A DNA stretch of 64,000 nucleotides from the NCBI RefSeq assembly GCF_034263275.1, contig NZ_CP139559.1:3100001-3164000 (forward strand), given 5' to 3'. The notes below the pieces were generated by a model, which saw nothing but the letters and a program-made list of their open reading frames with translations, made no database searches and was not told the DNA's origin. The translations under genes and the position numbers were made by a program. Positions 33,801-42,670 of the stretch are shown in pieces. The DNA is from Mucilaginibacter sp. cycad4. Its GTDB lineage: Bacteria; Bacteroidota; Bacteroidia; Sphingobacteriales; Sphingobacteriaceae. How positions within the stretch are numbered: the stretch's first letter is position 1; every line of letters begins with the position of its first letter.

Positions 33801-34533
33801 CCTGGTAATACCTGAAGGCCTGTCGAACTATGATCAACTGGTAATGTCAGAACGTAAATACGGTAAGGATAACATGCGTTACATTGTGCTGGACCAATTA
33901 TGGTTTTACTTGTTCATCAGGCGTCACCTTAATGAAAATGAACATCCTTTGATAAAAGCCGATCAATGGTTTTTATGGGGAGGCAAGGCAAGTGTAGCTT
34001 TATATGGCTTGCGCGACCTGATTGGTGAAGACAGCCTCAATGTTGCCCTGCGTGAATTTAAAAAGGCCTATACTTTTAAAACAGACGGCCCTTTTGCCGG
34101 AGCCAACAACCTTTACCAATGCCTTCAAAAGCATGTACCCGATTCGCTGCAATACTACCTTGCCGATACCTGGCAAAAAATTACGCTGTACGATAACAGG
34201 GTGGTTGAAGCAAGCAGCAAGCCAACAGGTACTAAAAATGAATATAAAGTCACACTTAAGCTTGATATTGATAAAGTTTGGAAGGATGCCAAAAACAACG
34301 ACATTCCGGCCGTTAACATGAACGACTATATCGACATCGGGATCTTTGGCAAGCAGGTTAAAGGGGCCGGTAACCGGATGGTGAGTAACACCTTATACCT
34401 TAAGAAGTATAAGCTTAAACGCGGGCAACAGCAATTCAGCATTATTGTTAAAGGAGAACCTGCTTCTGTAGGCATCGACCCGTTTAGCAAATTGATCGAC
34501 AGGAACCCCAACGATAACATCAAAGATCTTTAA
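30895..34533 (+). CDS. ABC permease fused to a degenerate M1-peptidase-like domain
   Basis: 1212 aa. The first 590 residues or so hold two ABC-2-like membrane blocks (helices near 20-40, 55-80, 105-125, 150-175, 180-200 and again 320-345, 360-380, 405-430, 440-465, 475-490, 525-545, 570-590). The remainder is extracytoplasmic and follows M1 aminopeptidases. Where they have HELAHQWW this protein has RLLSQQWW (950-957), losing both zinc histidines; only the Glu-like ligand in PEGLSNY (E974) remains. The GAMEN substrate motif is not seen either. So the domain probably binds peptides or a partner and does not cut them. It closes the operon, followed by a strong terminator. Confidence 0.88.
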   Translation: MFLKIFLFEIQNRVRRPAVYLYFLAALVFTVFTFSTGSLPLGEKEHINAPYVLALWCSGITMMITLVSSSIMGTALYRDIEYNTKDYYLTYPITKAGYFWGRYLGSFVFMILISTAVIIGAFIGTRLGPAMGWTDARQYGPNSLIYYLHPFFTIGLPNVLFTSSLFFGLVAITRNVKVIYFGGILLFLFYFIALFFLNHINNPTVINLSDPFGLNGIRMQTNSSSTIEQNTTLFPVTGTFMLNRILWGGIGIVIVLFTYFRFSFERFFSGRRDKAAIDEAGVKTKNQVTIKPDVSFTGKYNWNTLCNLVKVEVLNIIRDNYFWIILLSGSLFLGFVFWLGENRNGVPDFPRTVTLLAIFNEAFPFFIFFILMFYTGETLHRDRTTRYAFINDSLPPPNWILNGSKLITLLLIGTGLSFIPMITGVIVQLLKGYHTLNLSAYFIYIGYILLPSLLEMVVFCYVVHVVINNKFAAHGIGVFLWVIIFFLRKTGIFDYNLLLYSYTPSSGISDMTGIGHMAAPISWFNLYWLLFAGLLIIVSGLFYYRGVTSSFKERLRLLPQRFNSSTALITAIVAIAFFAVGGWNYYNVSFLNSYLIKSENTARAVMYEKTLKKYEHLPLPKVTDIKMMVELYPDKQQVSTHALVTITNKNKVAISQMLLDGDELTGYSLKTNGTLVPFTTPLLYPRGFFNWFRPKTDTADFRLYRFIKPLMPGDSLTLEISSEIVYKGFTNGMYAAALVNNGTFFNGGLPGLGYDEDDELSSPYERKKAGLPEKKEEEIQQNDPEGISTLKAGRAADLLKLDVTIGTLADQTAIAPGRLVKQWQQNGRNYFHYVQDKPGMYMPMGIISERLAVKKATVQLDRQVNIEVYYHPEHNINIDRYIAAYKDGLTYYSKVYGNYPFNDIRLVETSVYGPQDASMTTLDTYAENFGWNADFRDPNSFDYCYASTTRLLSQQWWRFQTAPNSTIGSLVIPEGLSNYDQLVMSERKYGKDNMRYIVLDQLWFYLFIRRHLNENEHPLIKADQWFLWGGKASVALYGLRDLIGEDSLNVALREFKKAYTFKTDGPFAGANNLYQCLQKHVPDSLQYYLADTWQKITLYDNRVVEASSKPTGTKNEYKVTLKLDIDKVWKDAKNNDIPAVNMNDYIDIGIFGKQVKGAGNRMVSNTLYLKKYKLKRGQQQFSIIVKGEPASVGIDPFSKLIDRNPNDNIKDL

Positions 34534-34537
34534 ACTA

Positions 34538-34567
34538 AAAGAGGCTGTAAAATGAGCCTCTTTTTTT
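34538..34567 (+). terminator. Rho-independent terminator of the ABC operon
   Basis: A perfect 9-bp stem, AAAGAGGCT (34538-34546) with AGCCTCTTT (34555-34563), an 8-nt loop and a continuous T run to 34567, 5 bp after the stop codon. Confidence 0.92.
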
Positions 34568-34620
34568 ATCGTATTCAGATACTTAAGCAACATATAGTGT
34601 TGGGTTAGATTGACCATACT

Positions 34621-34737
34621 GACAAAAAGGGGGGTTAACAGGGTTAACAGAATTCGGGGTTAATATATACATAAATAGCTAACAATCAATGAATTGAGTG
34701 TTTATCACGCAAAAAATATGTTAACCCCCTTTTTGTC
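34621..34737. repeat. Inverted repeat of about 19 bp flanking 78 bp
   Basis: GACAAAAAGGGGGGTTAACA (34621-34640) is complementary to TGTTAACCCCCTTTTTGTC (34719-34737) apart from one extra G. GGGTTAACA is repeated in tandem at the inner edge. The gap 34534-34834 contains only this, the terminator and AT-rich sequence. It could be a small non-autonomous element or a terminator for the leftward-transcribed fucosidase gene. Confidence 0.6.
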
Positions 34738-34834
34738 TAAATATTATCGGCAAAACTTCAATTTATAGGTAACATAACACCAAGGATGGTCAGTTTGATT
34801 TATGACAAAGTTCCTTCCATAATTTAACGAAATA

Positions 34835-36463
34835 TTACGGCTTAAATAATTTGCTCTCCCCTTCGATTTCAACGTTACCCTGTTCAACTACCGCTTTATA
34901 TTCGTAATCGGCTTTTAAAGGTAGCGTTCCTTCAAAAGTACCATCAGTCTTAATACTTACCCAGGTGCTGGCTGTCCACTTGCCTGCATACAACGTTTCA
35001 ACCTGCCCATGGTAAGGACGGTAATCAAACCGGGCCCGTTTTGCCGAAATACTTTTGTAGTTCAGGATCTTTCCTTTTAAAACTGCCCCTGTCTTTGTTT
35101 TTGAACCTGCACCGGTTTCAACTATGGCAGCTTCCTTAAAAACGGAGTTAACATTTTCCAATTTGATCACTACGGGGTTAGGCCAGCGGTGATCGTCATA
35201 AATGCGTTGCGCCTTTACAACAGATACTTCAAGCCCTTTATCGGTTTGTTTGTACCTGCAGCTTACATCGTCGGTTTTATATTCTATGATTTTGCTGTTC
35301 TGCCCTAATACATTCACTTTGGTATTGTTAGTTGAGATGGCCGAGCGGATCAGAAAACTTTTGCGCGTTCCCTCCTTCCAGTCGGCGGCATTGGTAACTA
35401 TGGCATAAAGCGTATGTCCGTTTTTAGCCGTAAACCAGGTATCGCCTTCTTTACTGATCACCCAGCTTCGCACACTGTCGATACATTCACGGTTAACAAA
35501 ATACCATGCCGACATTTCCCGCAGCCGTTCCTTCTGTTCAATGGGTAATGCACCATCAGGTTTAGGGCCAACGTTCAGCAATAGTGAGCCACCTTTAGCC
35601 CTTGCCTCTATCAATAAACCTATCAACTGGCTGCCCGATTTATAGCGTTCATTAGTTGGCTGATATCCCCAGGCTGTACCCATAGTTATGCATGACAGCC
35701 ATGGCTCATTGATCATAGCCCCCGGCATGATCTGCTCGGGGGTTTTGATGGCGCCGCGGGTTATCAGCAAATCGGGCTGCAATTTCCAGCAGGTTTGCTT
35801 TACCACTTCTTTTGGATCGCCATCTATAAAAAGTACGTCAATTTTCCCATAATTGGTCATCAGCTCTTCGCATTGTTTCCGGGTGTATTCGTCATAATCG
35901 TGCCGGGTTTGGGTATCCATTTTAACATCGGTACGACTAATGGGGATGTGATGATCACGAAGAAAATTAAAATCCTCGGGCGAAAAATAGAAGCCTACCT
36001 GCAAGCCTGCCTCACGCGTGGCGTCAACAAACTCTTTTAACAAGTCTTTTTTATAAGGTGTATGGGTGATGTTAAAACCGGTGGTTTTAGTATCCCACAT
36101 ACAAAAACCCGAATGGTGCTTAGTTGTAAATACGATGTATTTCATCCCCGCCAGCTTAGCCAGCGTTGCTATCTGATGCGGATCAAATTTGGAGGGATCA
36201 AATGTTTTCGGCAGCTCATTAAAATACCTGTTCACATAATCGTCACTTGCCCCAACCAACGAATGGCTGATCACCACGCCCAACTGGCTATCCATACTAA
36301 AATGGATAAACAGGCCTAAACCGGTATTTTTAAGCCATAGTTCGCGTTCGGGTTTGTTCAGGTTATAATTACTGGCATTATCATCCTTAACCAGATCATT
36401 TTGTGCCCATACACTCTGAATACAACAAAGCAGCAGCAGGAAAAAAAAGTATCTCTTATACAT
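34835..36463 (-). CDS. Secreted alpha-L-fucosidase (GH29)
   Basis: 542 aa from the ATG at 36463 (signal peptide MYKRYFFFLLLLCCIQSVWAQ). The GH29 barrel shows WLKNTGLGLFIHFSMDSQLG, AKLAGMKYIVFTTKHHSGFCMWDTKT-type segments and YDEYTRKQCEELMTNYGKIDVLFIDGDP, whose Asp is the likely nucleophile. GGSLLLNVGPKPDGALP follows, then a C-terminal beta domain. The enzyme removes alpha-L-fucose from glycans in the periplasm or outside. It is the hydrolase of the ECF/FecR/SusCD unit above, with a terminator-like hairpin in between. LFIDG in place of the usual WFD/WFDG is a modest deviation, so other GH29 substrates are possible. Confidence 0.9.
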   Translation of the reverse strand: MYKRYFFFLLLLCCIQSVWAQNDLVKDDNASNYNLNKPERELWLKNTGLGLFIHFSMDSQLGVVISHSLVGASDDYVNRYFNELPKTFDPSKFDPHQIATLAKLAGMKYIVFTTKHHSGFCMWDTKTTGFNITHTPYKKDLLKEFVDATREAGLQVGFYFSPEDFNFLRDHHIPISRTDVKMDTQTRHDYDEYTRKQCEELMTNYGKIDVLFIDGDPKEVVKQTCWKLQPDLLITRGAIKTPEQIMPGAMINEPWLSCITMGTAWGYQPTNERYKSGSQLIGLLIEARAKGGSLLLNVGPKPDGALPIEQKERLREMSAWYFVNRECIDSVRSWVISKEGDTWFTAKNGHTLYAIVTNAADWKEGTRKSFLIRSAISTNNTKVNVLGQNSKIIEYKTDDVSCRYKQTDKGLEVSVVKAQRIYDDHRWPNPVVIKLENVNSVFKEAAIVETGAGSKTKTGAVLKGKILNYKSISAKRARFDYRPYHGQVETLYAGKWTASTWVSIKTDGTFEGTLPLKADYEYKAVVEQGNVEIEGESKLFKP

Positions 36464-36474
36464 CAAAAAAGGTT

Positions 36475-36507
36475 AAAAAAAATCAGGGAAGGCCCCACGC
36501 CCTCCCC
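36475..36507 (-). terminator. Terminator-like hairpin between susD and the fucosidase gene
   Basis: On the minus strand GGGGAGG (36507-36501) pairs with CCTTCCC (36492-36486) with one G-U pair, followed shortly by eight T (36482-36475). It lies directly after the SusD stop and 12 bp before the fucosidase ATG. It would let only part of the transcripts reach the enzyme gene. Confidence 0.7.
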
Positions 36508-36546
36508 GAAACAACATCAACTAATTTAACTAATCAAACTTTAACA

Positions 36547-38079
36547 TTATTGTTTATCCCACCACATCCTGGTTAAAAAATCATCCGGTCCCTGGCGAGA
36601 GATGGCAGCAGCATATGATGCGGCGTTAAGGTTTTGCTCACCAACCGGATACAACATCCGCCTGAATATTTTACCGCCGGTAGCATTACCCACATAATTA
36701 TTAGGTACCAGCGCCGGGTAACCGGTACGCCTGTAGCTTGCAAAAACCTCCTGCGCATCAGGGAATACACCAACCCAAAACTGGGTGTAGATCTGCGCCA
36801 TTTTCTGATCAAGCGTACCGCCTGTATTAAAAGGGTGTGCATTAATGTATGAGTTGATCTGGGCCGTTGTTATGGTACCCGCACTGCCTGCAATAATGCT
36901 CCACTGGCGCATTGACGCCGCTATACCGTTTTGATACAATGATTCGGCAGTGGCTGCTGTATACCAGCCTCTTGCAGCAGCTTCAGATAACAGGAAATAG
37001 CTTTCGGCAGCTGTAAAAACCAACCGCGGCGAGTTTAACAGCAATATAGTTTTAGGATTGGGCTCCGAATAGGTAACAAAATCGGCGGGCTTGGCATTCA
37101 GGCCCGACGACATACCTTTTTGGATAGCCGAGGTAGTATCAGCCACACCACTGTTCCATACTACAGATACTACGGCCAGGCGGGGATCTTTATTGGTTTT
37201 CAGATAATTGATAAACACATCCTGGTACTTGCCCCCCTCGGTATTGGTGCTGCCATTACCTGCAATATAGTCATTGTTGTAAAGATCAAGCGCCAAAGGA
37301 TTTTTGTTGATATCCTGGCCTGCTCCAACGTAGGCTACTTTGGCAACATCAGCATCATCCAAAATAACGCCGCCGGCTATAGCTTTTGCAGCCCAGGTTT
37401 GCGCCTGAACTATATCAACCTTGGTCATGCGCATGGCACACCTAAGCATGAGTGAATAGGCAAATTTTTTCCATTTTACGGTATTGCCGCCGTAAATTAA
37501 GTCGGCCGCGCCAAAGGTTGTTTTAGCAGCGTCAAGACTTTGGGCCGCCTGGTCAAGTTCCTTCAATAAATCGGCGTAGATATCTTTTTGCGCATCGTAA
37601 GCGGGTTTATACACCGCCTGGTTATAACCCTGTGCAGCCTGCGAATATGGGATATCGCCATAAAGATCGGTAAGCCTGCTAAGGCAATACACCTTCCAGA
37701 TCCTTGCTTCGGCCTGCAGGTTTACCTGCGAAGCATCGGTACCAACGGCCTTCAAAACCTCAACCAATTCGTTAATTTCATTGGGATAAGCATTACTGAA
37801 AGCTGCTGCGGACTGCGGGCTTTGGCTCAATACATACTTTGATCCGAAACCTGCCACATCATTAAAACTGGTGGTATACTGCATAGTACCCAGTAACAGA
37901 TCGAGCATACGTGCTGTACCGTCATATTGAGCTTTGGTAAAAATGTACTGTGGTACCGCTTTTGATGAGGCATCGGGATTAACGTTTAGCGTATCAAAGT
38001 TTTTGGTACACGATTGTGTGGCGATAATGCTGAGCAATACCAGTGAGCAATAAATATATTTGGTTAAATGTCTTTTCAT
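36547..38079 (-). CDS. SusD/RagB-family lipoprotein (SusD-like_2 type)
   Basis: 510 aa from the ATG at 38079; a TTG three codons upstream is less likely. The lipobox IATQSC puts the lipidated Cys at 24. The FDTLNVNPDAS start, RIWKVYCLSRLTDLYGDIPYSQA block and LVFTAAESYFLLSEAAARGW near the end fit the SusD_2 subgroup. It is the surface-exposed binding partner of the SusC 19 bp upstream. The fucosidase downstream suggests a fucosylated glycan as ligand. Confidence 0.92.
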   Translation of the reverse strand: MKRHLTKYIYCSLVLLSIIATQSCTKNFDTLNVNPDASSKAVPQYIFTKAQYDGTARMLDLLLGTMQYTTSFNDVAGFGSKYVLSQSPQSAAAFSNAYPNEINELVEVLKAVGTDASQVNLQAEARIWKVYCLSRLTDLYGDIPYSQAAQGYNQAVYKPAYDAQKDIYADLLKELDQAAQSLDAAKTTFGAADLIYGGNTVKWKKFAYSLMLRCAMRMTKVDIVQAQTWAAKAIAGGVILDDADVAKVAYVGAGQDINKNPLALDLYNNDYIAGNGSTNTEGGKYQDVFINYLKTNKDPRLAVVSVVWNSGVADTTSAIQKGMSSGLNAKPADFVTYSEPNPKTILLLNSPRLVFTAAESYFLLSEAAARGWYTAATAESLYQNGIAASMRQWSIIAGSAGTITTAQINSYINAHPFNTGGTLDQKMAQIYTQFWVGVFPDAQEVFASYRRTGYPALVPNNYVGNATGGKIFRRMLYPVGEQNLNAASYAAAISRQGPDDFLTRMWWDKQ

Positions 38080-38098
38080 CGTATTCAATTTAAAAGTG

Positions 38099-41000
38099 TT
38101 AAAACTTAACGGCCAGGTTTACACCGAGTGAACGGGTACGCGGCAAGCCGATAGACTCAAAGCCCTGCGCATTACTGTTGGTAAAGCTTTGCTCCGGATC
38201 AAAATTGTCTGTCTGTTTATAGATAGTCCACAGGTTCCGGGCCACAAAGGATATACTGGCCGACTGGATCTTAACTTTGTTTAAAAGGCCGGTTGGGAGC
38301 GCATACGACAAGATAACCTGGCGAAGTTTAACAAAGCTTCCATCATGCAAAAACAGTTCGGAATACGTTTTGTAGTTATCATAGTATGATCTTAAGCCAC
38401 TTACGGGCACTGTACGGGTATAAGGAGCACCTGTTTGATCAACACCTGTCAGCACCAATCCGTTTTCCCTGCCTGGCAGTGTTGATTTCATCAAACCTAA
38501 ACGGGTAGCATATACCTCCATAACCGAAAACACCTTGTTACCAAACTTACCATCAACCAAAAAGCTTAATGAAATCCTTTTATACCTGAATTCGTTGGTT
38601 AAACCCATAGTAAGCGGGGCCACGCTTTTACCTAACTGTTGCAGTGGGGTTTGTACCGGTAAACCTGTGGTAGCATTAAACACTACAGTACCATTGGCAT
38701 CTTTTTGCATGCGTGTGCCCACTATCATACCAAAAGGCTTGCCTTCAATGTTATCCAAAATACCCCAGTTACCTACCGAAGTAGCCAATTGGATAGTGTT
38801 AAGGCCGGGAGCCAGTTTTACTACTTTGTTATCATTATAAGCTACGTTATAACTTGCAGTCCAGGTAAAGCTGCCTTTTTTTACCGGTGTACCATTCAGC
38901 AATACTTCGATACCTTTATTGCTTACCTCACCTACGTTCAGGATCACATTATTGTAGCCCGATGTTGAAGAAATTGCTGTATTCACGATATCGTTGGTAG
39001 TTTTACGGTCATACAGGGTAACATCCAAACCTAAGCGGTTCTTAAGCATCTGCAGTTCAAAACCGCCTTCAAACGTTGTTGAAGTATATGGCTTAAGGTT
39101 GTTATTGGTAATGTTATTGCTGGTTACGTTTTGCAGCGGTTGCCCGGCGCTTGGTACGTTACTGTAAGTAAGGTTAATCACATACGGATCGGGAGCACCG
39201 CCGCCTACCTGGGCCCATGAGCCGCGCAGTTTGGCAAGATTAAAAAATTCGGGCAGTTTAACCGCATCCGACAGGATAAAGCTACCGCCTATACTTGGGT
39301 AAAAGATACTGTTGCTTTTAGGGCTAAGTGTCGAAAACCAATCCTTCCTGCCGGTGAATGACAGGAACACCAGGCTCTTGTAGTCAAAATCGGCCGAACC
39401 AAAAACCGAGTTGGTTACAATTTTGGCATTGTATGGTGTGGTTGATGAAACCGCAAGGTTGGTAAAGCTGTAAAAATATGGAATAGTAAATTGCGAACCA
39501 TTAAACGTTAGCTGGTTGGTTGTGTTTTTACGGCTGTTTACGCCCCCCAAAACATTTACATTTAAATCGCTGATGATCTTTGTTTTGTAACTAACGGTTG
39601 CCAGTTCGTTGGTTTCAGATACATCCGATTTGATGCCGGCGTACTGACCGTTAGGGATATACAATGTACCCGTTGGCAGGATATTGGTATAGTTGTAATT
39701 GAAAAAATCGCGGCTGATGGTGGCCTTGAAAGTAAGGTTTTTTATGGGCGAGTAAATAACAGATCCCTGGCCAATAAAACGGTTCTTAACGTCATCTTCC
39801 TTATACTTATTGATCACAAAATAACCGTTTGATGCAATGGATGCATCGTTCCAGATCTGCTCGTTGCCCAAAGCATCATAACCAGGCTTCAACCAGCGGA
39901 CATCAACCGTGTTGGCTACCTCAAGCGGGGTCCAGTTGGGATTACCTAATGCATCGCCTGCGCCGGTACGGTTGTGGCCCGTTTCAACGTTATATTGCGC
40001 TAATGCTTCTATGGATAGTTTATCGCTTAACTTACCGTTAAGGGCAAGGTTAAAGGTTTTACGATCATAAGTAGTGCCCGGCAAAATACCTTTACTGTTC
40101 AAATCAGCAGCCGAAAACCTGTAAGTGAAAGCCTCGTTACCGCCTAAAAAAGCAAGGCTGTTGGTATAAGTACTGCCTGTTTGGTAAAAATTCTTCAGGT
40201 TGTTCTTCTGTGCCGAATAAGGATGGGTAAGCCCGTCAACAGCTACATAATCAGTCGAGCCGTCAATTTTTGATCCCCATGAGCGCCTGCCGCTTGCTTG
40301 TGCTGCCGCCAGCGTTGTCGGTTTTACACCCCCATCGCCCTGCCCGTATTCGTATTGATAATCGGGGAATACAGCAACATTATCATAGGTGGCTGTCGAG
40401 TTAAATTCAACCCCTACTCCTTTCTGGATCCGGCCTTTTTTTGTGGTGATCAAAATAACACCATTTGCCGCACGTGAACCATAAAGGGCTGCGGCGGTAC
40501 CGCCCTTAAGCACACTTATTGATTCAATATCATCAGGGTTTATTGCCGCAATACCATCGCCGCGGTCAACGTTATTGGTAATACCGTTCACAGTAGCAGC
40601 GCCTCCGGGTACGCTGTTATCAATAGGCATACCATTTACCACATATAAAGGTTGGTTATCGCCCGCAAGACCGCCATTACCCCTGATCACCACGCGGCTT
40701 GAACCGCCCGGCCCGGTTGATAAACCAGCGGCGTTAACACCGGCAACTTTACCGGTAAGCGCGTTAGCCACGTTATTTTCACGGGCCTGGGTAAACTCAG
40801 TGCCCTTAACTTCGGTAACCGAATAGCCCAGTGACTTTTTTTGCTTACTGATACCCAGGGCGGTAACCACAACTTCATTTAAAGTACTGTTGTTCTGTTT
40901 GAGTTTGATCTGGATGGGCGCTGACGCGTCAGTTACCGCAACCTCTTCCTGAACATAGCCAACAAAAGCAATTACCAGGGTTAGTAATTTGCCCGAATAC

Positions 41001-41545
41001 TTGTCGGGCACCAGCAATTTGAAATTACCTGATACATCGGTTGTAGTACCTATCTTGTTATCGTCCTTCAAATAAACCGATGCTCCGATAACCGGTTGAC
41101 TATCATTTACATCAAGCACTTTACCTGTTAACACAACTGCTGCAACAGCTGTATTGTAGGCTATTTCTTTTGTGGCGAATATCGAAATCTGGCTTTCATT
41201 GATCTTACGATATTCAAGCTGAAATGCCGACAGCAATTGCCTGAGGTTATCATCAAGCGTAAGCTGTTTAGCATTGTTAAATAAGCTTGCCGATATAAAT
41301 TTATTATCAAGCAGGCCCTCCTGGTAAGCAATTTGCACATTGAATTGCTTTTTTAGGTTTTCAAGTGCATCCTTCAAAAGCATCTTACTTTCGGCAGCCT
41401 GTGATGCCGGGTAATTGAAGCTTCGTGCATGTACCCTGTTGTTGCTGGTTAATGCCATTTGGGCATAGCCATACGCCGACTGGCCAAGCAATACCATCAG
41501 GAAACAGCAACATCTTAAAAAATTGGATGAGTCGAGTTTTCGCAT
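38099..41545 (-). CDS. SusC/RagA-family TonB-dependent receptor with STN domain
   Basis: 1148 aa. After the signal sequence comes an STN (secretin/TonB short N-terminal) domain at about 54-127 (LLKDALENLKKQFNVQIAYQ). It is followed by a carboxypeptidase-regulatory-like domain (VLTGKVLDVNDSQPVIGASVYL), the plug (EVVVTALGISKQKKSLGYSV, IESISVLKGGTAAALYGSRA) and the barrel ending SLGVNLAVKF. The STN domain normally contacts the FecR protein, matching the FecR gene 11 bp upstream: this is a trans-envelope signalling system in which substrate import activates the ECF sigma factor. Confidence 0.96.
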   Translation of the reverse strand: MRKLDSSNFLRCCCFLMVLLGQSAYGYAQMALTSNNRVHARSFNYPASQAAESKMLLKDALENLKKQFNVQIAYQEGLLDNKFISASLFNNAKQLTLDDNLRQLLSAFQLEYRKINESQISIFATKEIAYNTAVAAVVLTGKVLDVNDSQPVIGASVYLKDDNKIGTTTDVSGNFKLLVPDKYSGKLLTLVIAFVGYVQEEVAVTDASAPIQIKLKQNNSTLNEVVVTALGISKQKKSLGYSVTEVKGTEFTQARENNVANALTGKVAGVNAAGLSTGPGGSSRVVIRGNGGLAGDNQPLYVVNGMPIDNSVPGGAATVNGITNNVDRGDGIAAINPDDIESISVLKGGTAAALYGSRAANGVILITTKKGRIQKGVGVEFNSTATYDNVAVFPDYQYEYGQGDGGVKPTTLAAAQASGRRSWGSKIDGSTDYVAVDGLTHPYSAQKNNLKNFYQTGSTYTNSLAFLGGNEAFTYRFSAADLNSKGILPGTTYDRKTFNLALNGKLSDKLSIEALAQYNVETGHNRTGAGDALGNPNWTPLEVANTVDVRWLKPGYDALGNEQIWNDASIASNGYFVINKYKEDDVKNRFIGQGSVIYSPIKNLTFKATISRDFFNYNYTNILPTGTLYIPNGQYAGIKSDVSETNELATVSYKTKIISDLNVNVLGGVNSRKNTTNQLTFNGSQFTIPYFYSFTNLAVSSTTPYNAKIVTNSVFGSADFDYKSLVFLSFTGRKDWFSTLSPKSNSIFYPSIGGSFILSDAVKLPEFFNLAKLRGSWAQVGGGAPDPYVINLTYSNVPSAGQPLQNVTSNNITNNNLKPYTSTTFEGGFELQMLKNRLGLDVTLYDRKTTNDIVNTAISSTSGYNNVILNVGEVSNKGIEVLLNGTPVKKGSFTWTASYNVAYNDNKVVKLAPGLNTIQLATSVGNWGILDNIEGKPFGMIVGTRMQKDANGTVVFNATTGLPVQTPLQQLGKSVAPLTMGLTNEFRYKRISLSFLVDGKFGNKVFSVMEVYATRLGLMKSTLPGRENGLVLTGVDQTGAPYTRTVPVSGLRSYYDNYKTYSELFLHDGSFVKLRQVILSYALPTGLLNKVKIQSASISFVARNLWTIYKQTDNFDPEQSFTNSNAQGFESIGLPRTRSLGVNLAVKF

Positions 41546-41556
41546 AAGTTATTCGT

Positions 41557-42591
41557 TTAGGGGTTTAATTTTGTTATAGTGATATTTTTGTCTGTTCGGG
41601 TGATTTTCACAGGGAGCGTGGTGGAAATGGTTTCTATCAGCTCGTCAACATTAGGTACATTTATTTCGCCTTCTATTTTGAGGGCGGCTAATTCGCGGCT
41701 TGAAAAATCAACATGATAGCCGTAATCATCGGTCATGATCTCGCTGATCTGCGCCAGGGTGGCATCGTTAAATAAAAGCTGGTGCTTTGTCCATTTGGTG
41801 ATCTTTTCAGGAGCGGGAAGGATAATACGGGTAAGGGCTTTTTTATAAGTATGTTGTACATAATCGCCCGGTTTCATAACAAGTGATTTTTTCCCCGATG
41901 CAGCATCAACATAATCAAGTCTGATCTTTCCCTGCACTAAGCCCACATTAGTTTTATTATGCCGGCTTCTTACATTAAAAGTTGTTCCCAAAACCTCGAT
42001 ATCCATGTCAGAGCAATGCACAATAAATCTTTCAGAAGATTTTATATGGCGCGGATCTTTATTGATATGCTTTACATTGAACAGCCCCTCTCCGCTTATC
42101 CAAACCTCCCTTGAGTTTTTATCCCAATTATTGGAGTAAGTTAATTTCGAGTTACCATTGAGCACTACGGTTGAGCCATCGGGCAAGGTGACGGTGCTGA
42201 GCTCGCCGTATGTGGTATCAATTTCATTTTGCCTGCCTTTGATGAGCCATAAGGCTATGCCGATGGAGGATACCAGCACCAGCATCGCAGCAACACGGAG
42301 ATACCTGTTCAGCCTAAAGATCTTTGGCTTAACCTGATCTTTTTGTAGGGTTGATTCAATCCGCAGCCAAACTTTTGCCTGGTTATCCTCATTGGTAAAA
42401 ACATCCTGCTTACGGTACGCTGTAATAATTTTTGAAGCTTCGGCTATTATTTCTTTTTGCTGAGGATATGCGGCAATTACCTGCTGCCAGAAAACAGTAT
42501 CGTTAGGTGACAGATTGATCACAAAACGGAGAAAATCATCATCTTCTAAAAAATCAGGCAGGGTATAATTACTGTATTTGGCGATCTGCAT
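41557..42591 (-). CDS. FecR-family anti-sigma factor
   Basis: 344 aa. A cytoplasmic N-terminal part (about 1-100) precedes one membrane helix (VAAMLVLVSSIGIALWLIKG, about 103-122). The periplasmic FecR domain follows (LSTVTLPDGSTVVLNGNSKLTYSNNW, VWISGEGLFNVKH, DIEVLGTTFNVRSRHNKTNV), then a short C-terminal domain that meets the receptor STN domain. It lies 79 bp after the sigma gene. Confidence 0.94.
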   Translation of the reverse strand: MQIAKYSNYTLPDFLEDDDFLRFVINLSPNDTVFWQQVIAAYPQQKEIIAEASKIITAYRKQDVFTNEDNQAKVWLRIESTLQKDQVKPKIFRLNRYLRVAAMLVLVSSIGIALWLIKGRQNEIDTTYGELSTVTLPDGSTVVLNGNSKLTYSNNWDKNSREVWISGEGLFNVKHINKDPRHIKSSERFIVHCSDMDIEVLGTTFNVRSRHNKTNVGLVQGKIRLDYVDAASGKKSLVMKPGDYVQHTYKKALTRIILPAPEKITKWTKHQLLFNDATLAQISEIMTDDYGYHVDFSSRELAALKIEGEINVPNVDELIETISTTLPVKITRTDKNITITKLNP

Positions 42592-42670
42592 TGGTTATAA
42601 GGTGTTATTTTATCCTTATAGACAGCAGCCTACCCTAATTATCCCTACAAACCGAAAAAAAATTTAATTT

